Part shown: positions 1 to 8,800 of the stretch, one piece after another | Position numbering within the stretch: the stretch's first letter is position 1 | Layout of the letters: each line of letters opens with the position of its first letter | DNA from: Verrucomicrobiota bacterium | GTDB taxonomy: Bacteria > Verrucomicrobiota > Verrucomicrobiia > Verrucomicrobiales > V1-33 | Reading direction: 5' to 3' | DNA: 64,000 nucleotides | Assembly: GCA_003402705.1 (NCBI GenBank) | Contig: QQNF01000002.1 | Location: 102,584 to 166,583 of the forward strand | Notes under the pieces: model-generated | What the model saw: the letters and a program-made list of their open reading frames with translations, nothing else | What the model was told of the DNA's origin: nothing | Database searches by the model: none | Program-made: the position numbers and the translations under genes

Positions 1-171
1 GGGATCAAGCTAGGATTTCTGGCGGACATCTGCAATGGAGTGAGTCTATTCTGGCATTCCACTGAGATGGCCCGCGGCCTGATGCGGATTCAGTCGCTGA
101 TCTACTTCATCAGTCTGATTGGCTTCTGCCTGTTCCTCACCAGCGTGATCATCCGCTCGAAGCGCGCCTGA
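1..171 (+). CDS. ABC transporter permease, C-terminal end only
   Basis: An open frame runs in from the left window edge and stops with TGA at 169-171. The 56 visible residues include one hydrophobic segment followed by a short basic tail (IIRSKRA), as expected for the last membrane helix of an ABC-2/GldF-type permease. It lies 28 bp upstream of a GldG-like gene, and that permease-GldG order is the known arrangement of the gliding-type ABC exporter family. The assignment rests mostly on this neighbourhood, because too little of the protein is visible for domain recognition. Confidence 0.7.
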   Translation, partial: GIKLGFLADICNGVSLFWHSTEMARGLMRIQSLIYFISLIGFCLFLTSVIIRSKRA

Positions 172-199
172 ACCGCTAAACCTGCTTTAAAGAAAAACC

Positions 200-2476
200 A
201 TGAGCACTCCTGAACAAACCAGTGCCCCGAAGAATCGTGGCTGGCTGCTGACTGCGGTCGGCACGCTCGTCGTCCTAGCCATCACTGTGGTGGTCAACAT
301 CATTGCGTCGCTCAGTTCGAGCCGCGTTGATTGGACGGAATACGAAGTGCACACCCTGACGGAAGGGACGAAGAACATTGTCGGTCGGGTCGATACGGAC
401 ACGACGCTGAAGTTTTTTGTGTCGCCGAAGGATCAGCTGCCGCCGAACCTGCGGCCGCTGGTTGACCAGACGGACAGCTGGCTGGCGCGGTACCGTGAGT
501 TGAATCCGAAGTTTGTGAAGATCGAGAAGCAGGAAGTCGAGCCTGCGACGGACGAGGAAGAAGCGGCGAAGGCTGCGGGGATTGAGCCGCGGGGCGGCCG
601 GTTCTACTTCGGGGTCGCGGTGACGAGCTTGGACAAGTCAGCGTTGATTGACTGGGTACCGGATCTGTTGTCGAGCGACGGGAAGGAAGACGACAAGATC
701 GAGTACAATTTGTCGCGTGCGATCAGCGAGGTGAACCGGAGCAAGCAGAAGACGCTGGGATTGCTGACGCCGCTGCAGATCACGGGGAATCCGTTTGGTG
801 GTGCGCAGCCGTGGGCGATTTATCAGGCTTTGAAGTCGCAGTATGACGTGAAGACGATCGAGGCGACGGCGTCGACGATTGATCCGACGCTGGATGTGGT
901 GGTGCTGATTCACCCGGCGGGGATTTCCGACGAGACGCAGTTTGCGGTGGAGCAGTACCTGCTGAACGGCGGTCGGGTGGTGGCGTTCCTTGATTCGTCG
1001 AGCCTTGCGGCGGCGGCGACGAGCCGTCCGCAGCCGGGGATGCCGCCAGGCATGGCACCTGGGGCGGTTGAGCCGGCTTCCAATATCAGCAAGCTGCTGG
1101 GGGCGTGGGGTTATTCGCTGGATACGACGAACATTGTGGCGGATCCTGCTTATGGGATGAACATGCAGGGGACGAGTTTCCCTGTGGTGATGGAGCTGGG
1201 GCCGGACGCGGTGGGCGACAAGAACGATGACGTGGTGAAGTCGCTGACGAATTTCTTCTTTATTTACTCTGGAGCGTTCAGCGGGTCGCCTGCGAGTGGG
1301 CTGACGGAGACGGTGTTTCTGAAGACATCGGACAAGCACTCGATGGTGCCGGTCTCGTATGCGAATCAGAATCCGGGGTCGCCGGAGAGCATTCGTCAGA
1401 TGCAGGAACTGGCGTATAAGCTGAAGCCGGAAGGCAAGCAGCGGCTGCTGGCATTGCGTTTGAAGGGGATGTTCAAGACGGCGTTTCCTGAAGGGAAGCC
1501 AGCGCCGGCGCCGAAGCCTGATCCTGGGGCGCAGCCCGGAGGATTTCCTGGTGGGTTGCCGGGAGGATTTCCTGGTGGATTGCCGGGCGGGCCACAAGGG
1601 GCCCAGGGTGAGAGTGGTCCTGCGGCGCCAGCGGCTCCAGCTGCGCCCGCGCCTGAAGCGACGGCGCCTGCAGCGCCTGCTGGTGGGGCGACGGCGGTGA
1701 CGCCTGCGATTGAGATCAAGCCTGACCAGACGGCGGTGAAGAATCCTGCGACGCCTCCAGGGGCGACGGCGACGACTCCGGTGATTGAGGTGCCGGCGAC
1801 GGCGACGGCAGCTGGTACGGCTCCGGCGGCTGGGACGGTACCCGCTGCCACGGGACCGGCGCCATTGCCTGTGACTCCTGATCCGGCGACTGCGCCGGGA
1901 GCGCCTGCGGTACCGGCGGCTCCGGGTGCGCCTGCGGCACCGCCTGCGGATGCGCCTTTGAAGGAATCGAAGAAGGAAGGTGTGGTGTATCTGGTGGCTG
2001 ACTCGGACATTCTTTTTGACCAAGTGGGTCCGGTGTTCAATTCGCACGACTTTGCGCTGGCGATGAACATGATAGACCAGGCCGCTGGGGATCCTGATTT
2101 GATGCAGGTGCGTGGTCGCGGGTCTGCGATTCGGCCGTTTTCGGCGCTGAAGAAGATTTCTGACGACGCGAACTCGAAGATTCAGAAGGACGTTGAGCAG
2201 ATGCAGGGCGAGCTGACGAAGATTCAGGAGGAGATCAATTCCAAGAAGAGCGGCAAGGAACGGAATGCGGCGATCTTCAAGGGGATGGACGAGTTCAAGC
2301 AGCAGCAGATTGCGTTGAACAAGAAGATCTATCAGAAGCAGAAGGAAGCCCGGAAGGAGTATGATAGTGTGATTCTCGGGATCAAGCGTCGGAACCTGCT
2401 GATACCGCCGCTGATCTGGCTGGCGATTGGCCTGACCGTCTTCGTTGTCCGCAAATCCCGCACTGCAGCTCATTGA
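200..2476 (+). CDS. GldG-family ABC transporter auxiliary protein
   Basis: This 758-residue protein resembles GldG / ABC-type uncharacterised transport system proteins. An N-terminal membrane helix (about residues 14-36) leads into a large extracytoplasmic domain, and a second helix (about 735-752) ends the protein with a short basic tail. Residues about 430-587 are an Ala/Pro/Gly-rich low-complexity linker with GGFPGGLPGG-type repeats, and about 640-720 is a predicted coiled coil rich in Lys, Gln and Glu. Family members pair with an ABC permease; the role in cargo handling is not established outside gliding bacteria. The next gene (DUF4340) follows after 9 bp, so the three genes probably form one operon. 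The long linker is unusual but does not interrupt the conserved parts. Confidence 0.8.
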   Translation: MSTPEQTSAPKNRGWLLTAVGTLVVLAITVVVNIIASLSSSRVDWTEYEVHTLTEGTKNIVGRVDTDTTLKFFVSPKDQLPPNLRPLVDQTDSWLARYRELNPKFVKIEKQEVEPATDEEEAAKAAGIEPRGGRFYFGVAVTSLDKSALIDWVPDLLSSDGKEDDKIEYNLSRAISEVNRSKQKTLGLLTPLQITGNPFGGAQPWAIYQALKSQYDVKTIEATASTIDPTLDVVVLIHPAGISDETQFAVEQYLLNGGRVVAFLDSSSLAAAATSRPQPGMPPGMAPGAVEPASNISKLLGAWGYSLDTTNIVADPAYGMNMQGTSFPVVMELGPDAVGDKNDDVVKSLTNFFFIYSGAFSGSPASGLTETVFLKTSDKHSMVPVSYANQNPGSPESIRQMQELAYKLKPEGKQRLLALRLKGMFKTAFPEGKPAPAPKPDPGAQPGGFPGGLPGGFPGGLPGGPQGAQGESGPAAPAAPAAPAPEATAPAAPAGGATAVTPAIEIKPDQTAVKNPATPPGATATTPVIEVPATATAAGTAPAAGTVPAATGPAPLPVTPDPATAPGAPAVPAAPGAPAAPPADAPLKESKKEGVVYLVADSDILFDQVGPVFNSHDFALAMNMIDQAAGDPDLMQVRGRGSAIRPFSALKKISDDANSKIQKDVEQMQGELTKIQEEINSKKSGKERNAAIFKGMDEFKQQQIALNKKIYQKQKEARKEYDSVILGIKRRNLLIPPLIWLAIGLTVFVVRKSRTAAH

Positions 2477-2485
2477 TTCAACGCC

Positions 2486-3967
2486 ATGAAGAGCAAGCAA
2501 CTCATCATTCTAGTCGCCATTCTTGCAGCCGCCGGCATCGCGGCTGCGCTGAAGATGCGCAGTCGTGACGCCGCGATCGGGGGCAAGCCGCAGGAAGTGG
2601 GCAGCCGCATCCTGAAGGGCTTCGAGCCGGAAGGGGTGGCTGGGATCACGATTTCGGACGGTAAGGATTCCGTCGAGGTCGCGTTCAAGGACGGCAAGTG
2701 GGTGCTCCCGTCGCGGGACGGGTTCCCTGCGAGCCTGACGGCGGTCAATGAACTGCGGGACGCGGCGCACCAGTTGAAGGTGCTGTCGGTGCAGAACGTG
2801 GGCGCGAGCCAGCTGGGGCGGTTGCAGCTGCGTGAGCCTGCGAGCGATGTGCCGGAAGCGGAGCGCAGCAAGATGGTGTCGTTCCGCGACAGTGCGGGCA
2901 AGGACACGATCACGTTCTTTGCCGGGAAGACGTCGGAGCCGAAGAGCGATGGCGGCATGAATTTCAATGCCGGGCCGCGGCCGCAGTTTGTGCGGGTGAA
3001 GGGGACGGACGGCATTGTCTATCAGGCGGTGCAGGGTTTTGCCTCGCTGAATGCGACGGTGAAGTCGTGGCTCGACAAGGAGAGCTTCTTCAAGGTTGAG
3101 AAGCTGAAGTCGATTGCGGTGACGGGGCCGACGCCTGAGGAATCTTGGAAAGTGTTCCGCGAGGCTGAGGGTGGCGAGTTGAAGCTGGATGCGGCGAAGG
3201 ATGGGGAAGAGTTTGATGCGACGAAGGCGGCTGGTCCCGGCGGGGCGTTTGCGTATGCGGCGTTCGAGGATCTTGCGCCTGCGGCGGACAAGGAGAAGGC
3301 GGCGCTCGACAAGCCGACGCACACGGCGGTGATCGAGACGTTTGATGGGATCACTTACACTGTCAAAGTCGGGGCGAAGGCTGCGGCGGCCGCTGCGGCG
3401 GATGCGGCTGCGGCGGAGAACTACTATCTGAGCTTCAGTGCGGATGGGAAGCTCGCGGAGCAGCGGACGCCGCCTGCGCCGGACAAGGACGGCAAGCCGA
3501 CGGAGACCGAGGAGCAGAAGAAGGCGGCTGACGAAGCGTTTGCGAAGGACCTGCAGAAGAAGAAGGAGAAGCTGGCGGCCGAGCAGGCGCACAAGGACAG
3601 GATCTTTGTGGTGACCAAGTACACGCTGGATGGCGTGATGAAGAAGCGGGCTGATTTCCTGAAGGAGAAGGCGACGCCGGCGGCGCCGGGAGCGGTTCCG
3701 GGAGGTATTCCGGGAGCTGCGCCTGCGGCTCCTGCGGTGTCGGTTCCGGCGGGGCAGCCTGGCAAGATTGAAGCGGTGACTCCGCCGGTTTCGGTGGAGA
3801 TTCCTGCGGCGAAGCCTGAGGAGAAGAAGGCGGAGGAAGTGAAGCCTGCGGAAGTGAAGCCCGAGGTTCCGGCGGCGGAAGTCAAGCCAGTGGAAGCACC
3901 GGCGGCGGAGGTGAAGCCTGCGGAAGCTCCGGCGGCGGCTGCCGAGGCACCTGCGGCGAAGCCGTGA
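2486..3967 (+). CDS. DUF4340 domain-containing membrane-anchored protein
   Basis: This 493-residue protein has an N-terminal signal-anchor (MKSKQLIILVAILAAAGIAA) followed by a DUF4340-like beta-rich region to about residue 390. The last 100 residues are Ala/Pro/Lys/Glu-rich (repeated EVKPAE units) and probably disordered. DUF4340 proteins are regularly encoded directly after GldG-like ABC components, as here (9 bp gap), so it is likely a periplasmic accessory of the same exporter. A strong terminator follows 31 bp after the stop, marking the operon end. The molecular function of DUF4340 is unknown. Confidence 0.75.
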   Translation: MKSKQLIILVAILAAAGIAAALKMRSRDAAIGGKPQEVGSRILKGFEPEGVAGITISDGKDSVEVAFKDGKWVLPSRDGFPASLTAVNELRDAAHQLKVLSVQNVGASQLGRLQLREPASDVPEAERSKMVSFRDSAGKDTITFFAGKTSEPKSDGGMNFNAGPRPQFVRVKGTDGIVYQAVQGFASLNATVKSWLDKESFFKVEKLKSIAVTGPTPEESWKVFREAEGGELKLDAAKDGEEFDATKAAGPGGAFAYAAFEDLAPAADKEKAALDKPTHTAVIETFDGITYTVKVGAKAAAAAAADAAAAENYYLSFSADGKLAEQRTPPAPDKDGKPTETEEQKKAADEAFAKDLQKKKEKLAAEQAHKDRIFVVTKYTLDGVMKKRADFLKEKATPAAPGAVPGGIPGAAPAAPAVSVPAGQPGKIEAVTPPVSVEIPAAKPEEKKAEEVKPAEVKPEVPAAEVKPVEAPAAEVKPAEAPAAAAEAPAAKP

Positions 3968-3998
3968 GGTGAGAAGGGTCTTGAGATCAACGCAAGCA

Positions 3999-4033
3999 CC
4001 GCCGGGAGGAATTCCGGCGGCGTTTTGTTTTTT
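3999..4033 (+). terminator. Rho-independent terminator after DUF4340
   Basis: A 7-bp perfect stem (CCGCCGG at 3999-4005, CCGGCGG at 4014-4020) with an 8-nt loop is followed by a T-rich tail at 4022-4033. It lies just after the exporter operon. It also argues that the next gene starts downstream, at 4095, although its frame is open through the hairpin. Confidence 0.85.
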
Positions 4034-4094
4034 GGGGGAATTGTGGGGGTTTGTGTGGTGTTGCGCGGGAGGGGGAATCGGGGGATGGTGGGTG

Positions 4095-5144
4095 ATGGCA
4101 GGCACGTCATTGAAGTTTGGGCGAGGGGTCGCAGCGATTGCTGCGGTGGTGGTGGTGATTGGGGCGGGAGTGGTCGGGGCGGAGGATAGAGAGGCGCTGG
4201 CGGCGGAGGTGCGGGGGTTGGGGTGGATTGTGTTTTCGGCGCGGACGTCGGGCGGGGATTGGGATTTGCATGTCATGCGGCCGGATGGGTCTGGGGTGAG
4301 GAACCTGACGAAGACGCCGGGGTCGAATGAGGCGTATCCGTTGTTTTCGCGGGATGGGCGGCGGCTGTTGTTCCGGCGGTTGGGTCGCGGGGAGACGATC
4401 AGCGGGAATGATTACGGGGTGCAGGGGGTGCCGGTGGTGGCGAACAGTGACGGGAGCAGTGAGAAGGTGCTAGGGGGCGAGGGGGAGCTGCCGTGGGCGA
4501 GCTGGAGTCCTGACGGGAAGGAGTTTGCGTGTCTGGCGCTGAAGGGCGTTACGTTTGTGGATGCGGCGACGGGGAAGGTGACGCGGGTGTTGAAGCGGAG
4601 CGGGTTCTTTCAGCAACTGACGTGGTCGCCGGATGGCGAGTGGCTGAGCGGGGTATCGAATGCGTTCGGGAGCGGGTGGAGTGTGGCGCGGATGCATGTG
4701 AAGACGGGGGATGTGAATGGGGTGAGCCTGACGGACAACTGCACGCCGGACTGGTTTCCGGATGGTGGACGGATGATTTTCTCGAACCGTCATGCGTCGG
4801 ATGTGGCGTTAGGGAAGACGGGATGGACGCAATTGTGGATGGCGGGGGCGGACGGCAAGAATGCGCGGCTGGTGTATGCCGAGGACGGGCGGCACATTTA
4901 CGGGGGGCATGTGTCGCCGGACGGCAAGTATGTGGTGTTCACTGGCAATCCTCAGGAGGACGGGGATCCAGCGAACGGGGGTGCGCCGATGGGGCTGATG
5001 CGGGTGGCGGATGCGCCGATCATTGGAGGGGACAGTGCGTTGCTGAGGAAGGAACATCCGGGAGCGAAGCGGGGCCCGGTGCTGGTGCTGCCTAAGGGCT
5101 GGGAACCGTGCTGGACGTATCACGAGATTGCTTTCACGAAATGA
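4095..5144 (+). CDS. TolB-like WD40/PD40 beta-propeller protein, secreted
   Basis: This 349-residue protein has an N-terminal signal peptide (basic start, hydrophobic core, cleavage near GVVGA-ED, about residue 29) and at least five PD40/TolB-type blades marked by SPDG, SRDG or FPDG motifs (for example SPDGKEF, SPDGEWL, SPDGKYV). Such propellers are periplasmic protein-interaction modules; the partner is unknown. I chose the ATG at 4095 because it gives a signal peptide and sits downstream of the terminator at 3999-4033; the frame is open further upstream. Its stop overlaps the start of the next lipoprotein gene (ATGA at 5141-5144), so the two are translationally coupled. Confidence 0.75.
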   Translation: MAGTSLKFGRGVAAIAAVVVVIGAGVVGAEDREALAAEVRGLGWIVFSARTSGGDWDLHVMRPDGSGVRNLTKTPGSNEAYPLFSRDGRRLLFRRLGRGETISGNDYGVQGVPVVANSDGSSEKVLGGEGELPWASWSPDGKEFACLALKGVTFVDAATGKVTRVLKRSGFFQQLTWSPDGEWLSGVSNAFGSGWSVARMHVKTGDVNGVSLTDNCTPDWFPDGGRMIFSNRHASDVALGKTGWTQLWMAGADGKNARLVYAEDGRHIYGGHVSPDGKYVVFTGNPQEDGDPANGGAPMGLMRVADAPIIGGDSALLRKEHPGAKRGPVLVLPKGWEPCWTYHEIAFTK

Positions 5145-5596
5145 AGACGCGGTATTTTCTGTTATTGGCGATGATTGGAATGGTCGCGTGCGGCAAGAAG
5201 CCGGTCGTGCCTGATCCGCAGTTAGGGTCGCGCGGGACGGTGGAGGTGACGGCGAAGCTGCTGGAGGTGCCTGAAGGAGCGATCATTCAGCGCGATCTTT
5301 ACGATTATGCGACGGTGTTGAAGTATGAGGTGACGGAGGTGCATCGCGGAGACGTTCAGCGCGGGGCGGTGATTCATGTGGGGCATTACAATCCATGGAA
5401 GCCTCGGGCGGAGGCGGCGGACCGGAAGGTGAAGGATGTGGGCGGAACGCTGCGGAGATTCCGGGCGGACGAGCGGCACCGGATGGCGCTGGAACCGGGG
5501 ATGGACGAGCATTACCTCGGCGGGATCGTGGACAAGTATTTCGGGAAACGGGATGGCGATGTGTTCTGGGCGGTCTGGACGAATCCGGCGGAGTGA
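5141..5596 (+). CDS. Hypothetical lipoprotein
   Basis: This 151-residue protein has a lipoprotein signal (MKTRYFLLLAMIGMVAC, acceptor Cys17). No known family was recognised. The mature part contains a predicted beta-rich core with a conserved-looking EVTEVHRGDV segment and Tyr/Trp-rich patches near the C-terminus. The start at 5141 overlaps the stop of the TolB-like gene by 4 nt, so the pair is likely co-expressed and may act together in the envelope. Confidence 0.7.
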   Translation: MKTRYFLLLAMIGMVACGKKPVVPDPQLGSRGTVEVTAKLLEVPEGAIIQRDLYDYATVLKYEVTEVHRGDVQRGAVIHVGHYNPWKPRAEAADRKVKDVGGTLRRFRADERHRMALEPGMDEHYLGGIVDKYFGKRDGDVFWAVWTNPAE

Positions 5597-5719
5597 GGGA
5601 GGGGGATTTGAGATTGGTGAAGAGGTGACGGGATGGGGGATGGGGGATGGGTGGAGGAGAGGGATGGCCGGATTTTGGGGTGTGTGGGAGGGATTGGTTG
5701 GGTGCGAAGATAGGACATT

Positions 5720-5743
5720 ATTGACCTGATTGACCTGATTGAC
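5720..5743. repeat. Short tandem repeat, 9-nt unit
   Basis: The unit ATTGACCTG occurs 2.7 times in tandem in an otherwise featureless 264-bp intergenic stretch (5597-5860). The rest of the stretch shows only G-rich sequence and the hairpin at 5791-5822. Confidence 0.8.
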
Positions 5744-5790
5744 GGGGTGATCTGAGGTGGCGGGCGAAGGGGGTGTGGGGTGGGAAAGGG

Positions 5791-5822
5791 ACAGGGAGAA
5801 GGTCTGGCGACCTTCTCCCTGT
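5791..5822. terminator. Long hairpin between convergent genes, possible terminator
   Basis: A 13-bp perfect inverted repeat (ACAGGGAGAAGGT / ACCTTCTCCCTGT) with a 6-nt loop lies between the ends of the lipoprotein gene (plus strand) and the beta-helix gene (minus strand). Neither side has a convincing T-run; the minus-strand side has only CCCTTTCCC. It may end transcription from both sides or protect 3' ends. Confidence 0.5.
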
Positions 5823-5860
5823 GTGGTGGGGTGAGAGGGGTTGTGAGGGTTAGGAGGGGA

Positions 5861-8800
5861 TCAGGGGGTGAAGGGGATGTTCACTTTGAGGCGGGCGAAT
5901 TTGGTGGAGTCGCCGGGGAGGATGGGGATGGCGACGGTGATGTCATCTGGGCTGGCGCCGTTGTCGGTGACGGTGACTGGTGGGCCGGCGGTGGTGGTGG
6001 TGGGGATGGGGATGGAGGAAGTCCATGAGGTTGGGCTGGGGCCTGATTCGACGGAGAGGGCGTAGGATTTGGCGGCTTCGGTGCGTTGGAAGGCGAGGTT
6101 GAAGGAGGAGCCGGTGAGGGTGGTGGTGATGGTGCCGGTGGAGGACGGCGAAGTGGGGTTGGATCCGAGGACGAATTCGAGTCCGTTGGCGAGGCCGTCG
6201 CTGTCGGCGTCGATGTCTGGGGCGCGGTTAGGGCCGGTGAGGGATGGCCATGAGGCGAGCCATGCGAGGTATGGGTCGGCTGGGGCGACGAGGGCGATGT
6301 TGTTGGAGGAGATGCCGTCGTTGTAGTCGTAGACGAGGGAGTAGCCTGCGGGGATGCCTGTGGTGGTGGCGAAGGATCCGGTGCGGGTTCCGTAGGAAGC
6401 GAGGATGATGACGGGTGGAGCGGATCCGGTGACGGAGACGCTGAGGGTGGCGTTGGTGATGTTGAGGACGCCGGAGGTGACGATTTTGTCGTTGATGGCT
6501 GGGGTGGAGGCGTTGACCTGGATTTCGAGGATACCGCCGGTGGTGAGGTTGGCGCTGGCTGCGGATAGGGTGCCGATGGAGTCGCCTGGGGCGATTCTAG
6601 CGGCGGCGGCGGTGGCGGTGATGGCTGCGGTGGAGGAGAGATTGCCGGCGAGGGTGGCTCCTGCGGCGACGGTGATGGGGGAGGTGAAGGAGTTATTGAT
6701 GACGAGCCTGCCGCCGTTGAGGAGGGTGGAGCCGGTGTAGGTGGCGGGGCCGTTGAGGACCTGGGTGGAGGCGCCGGTTTTGGTGAGGGCGAAGAAGCCC
6801 GGGCTGCCATTGGAGAGACGGCCGCCGTAGATGTGGGTATTGGCGGCGTTGGTGTCTGTGAGGGTGAGCCGGACGGTGCTGGTGTTGCCGGTATTGCTGG
6901 CGATGTCGGAGGTGAAGGGGAGGGCTTCGGTGGCTTCGCCGCCGCGGAGGCCGCGGATGGTTTCGGCGGTGTTGCCCATGCTGAGGCGTGTGCCTGGGGA
7001 GAAGATGGCGAGGGCGTTATCGGGGATGACTTGGCCGGTGAAGCCGATCTGGAGTTCGCCGCTGACGAGGTAGAGGTCGCCGACCCATGCATTGGAAGTG
7101 CTCTGGATGCGGATGCGTGGCGTGCCGTTGTTGCTGCCGTCGGGGTTGGTGCCGGCGCGGACGCGGACATTGCCCTGGCCGGTGATGGCGGGTTGGAAGT
7201 TCCAGAGACGGCCGGCGCCGCCGGTTAGATGGGAGATGTTTTCGAGGAAGAGGTCGCGGCGGTTGAGGTTGACGGTGCCGTTGACGGAGGGGGCGCCGGT
7301 GGTGGCGGTGCTGCCGTTGGAGAGACCTGTGTAGCGGACGATGGCTTCGGAGGTGGAGCCCGGGGGCAGGGTGCCGAGGGTGAGGGCGGTGGTGAGGACG
7401 ACCTGATCGCCGGCGGCGGCGCGAGGGACCTCGAGGATGGTGGGATCGGTGGTGGAGTTGAGGTTGCCGAGGACGAGCGGGAGGTTGGCGGCGAGGGCGG
7501 TGCGGGAGCTGAAGGCGAGATTTCCTTTTTCGACGACGAATGGAGTGGTGCCGGTGACGATGGCGGTGGACTGGGTGTAGTCGTTAGGATTTCCGATGGT
7601 GAGAGTGCCGGAGCCTTTCTTGAGGATGGGGGTATTGGCGAGCGTACCGGGACCGGAGAGGAGGTAGCCGACGGCAGAGGGGAAGTCGAACGTGGCGGAG
7701 CTAGGGGCGACGGCGAGGCCTGCGGCGATGGAGATGGTGGTGGAGGGCGTGAGGTTCAGAGGGCCGAAGGGGGCGACGAGGCCGGAGCCGTCGTTGCCTG
7801 GGGCGAGGGTGGCATTGACGAGGGCTGAGGCGGCTGGGGAGCTATCGATGGCGGTTTTGACATTGGCGGCGGTGGAGATGAAGAGCCCGTTGGCGTCGAT
7901 GCCGAGACTGACGGTGATGGCCGAGCCTGAGACGCCGACGGAGAGTGGAGAGTTAGAGGACGGAGGGGTGAGGTATTCGATGGTGATGGCGGTGCCGGCG
8001 TCGCCAGTGGAGCGGGCGGTGAAGACGAGGTCGTCGTTGGTGGAGGGGAGGTTAGTGATCAGGCTGGGTCTGACGTTTTCGCCGAAAGTGACGATGTCGA
8101 GATCGTAGAAGGCGTCGGGGTTCGGGCCATTCAGCCAGTTGAGGGCGGTGTTGTCCCAGAGATTGTTCTGGTTGCCGGACCAGAGGAGGGGTGCGGCGGC
8201 GAAGTTGAGATTGACTTTGCCCGGCTGGGAGAAGTCGAAGCCTGTGCCGGGTCGGGCGGTGGAGAGATTGCCGGAGAGGGCGAGGTTGGTGGCGTCGCCG
8301 GTGAGCGAGCCGTCGTAGGTTAGGATGGTATTGAGGCCGGGTTTGAGATTGGAGGCGACGATGGTGGTAAGGCCGATGAGGGAGAGATTTCCGGCGGTGT
8401 GGAGGTTGCCGGTGGTGGCACCGTCGAAGAGGAGACGTGCACCGGAGGTGGAGCCGAGGGAGACATTGCCTGCGAAGGAAGGTTTGCCGGAGAAGGTGGC
8501 GGGGTCATCGACGACGAGACTGCCTCCGACGGATCCGGAGGGGATATTGAGGGTGCCGCGGGAGGCGATGAGTTTGCCGGTGAAGGCGGATTTGGGGCCG
8601 GTGAGGCTGACGGTGCCGTTGGCGAGCGTGTTGCTGGCGAAGTTGATTTCGAGGTCGCTGGAACCGGAGAGGGGGCCGGAGATGGTGCCGGAGGCGTTGC
8701 TGTAGGCGACGATGCGGGCGTTGCCGGTGACGGTGACCGGGCCGGTGGCGGTGGTGTTGTTCTCGAAGCGGATGGCACCGAGGTTGCCGGCGGTTTCGGT

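Noticed and set aside
638..2500. A 620-residue minus-strand frame opposite the GldG-like gene
   Set aside because: It is extremely Arg-rich, with long RRRR runs, because the plus-strand gene is rich in Ala, Gly and Pro codons. No family pattern is present.
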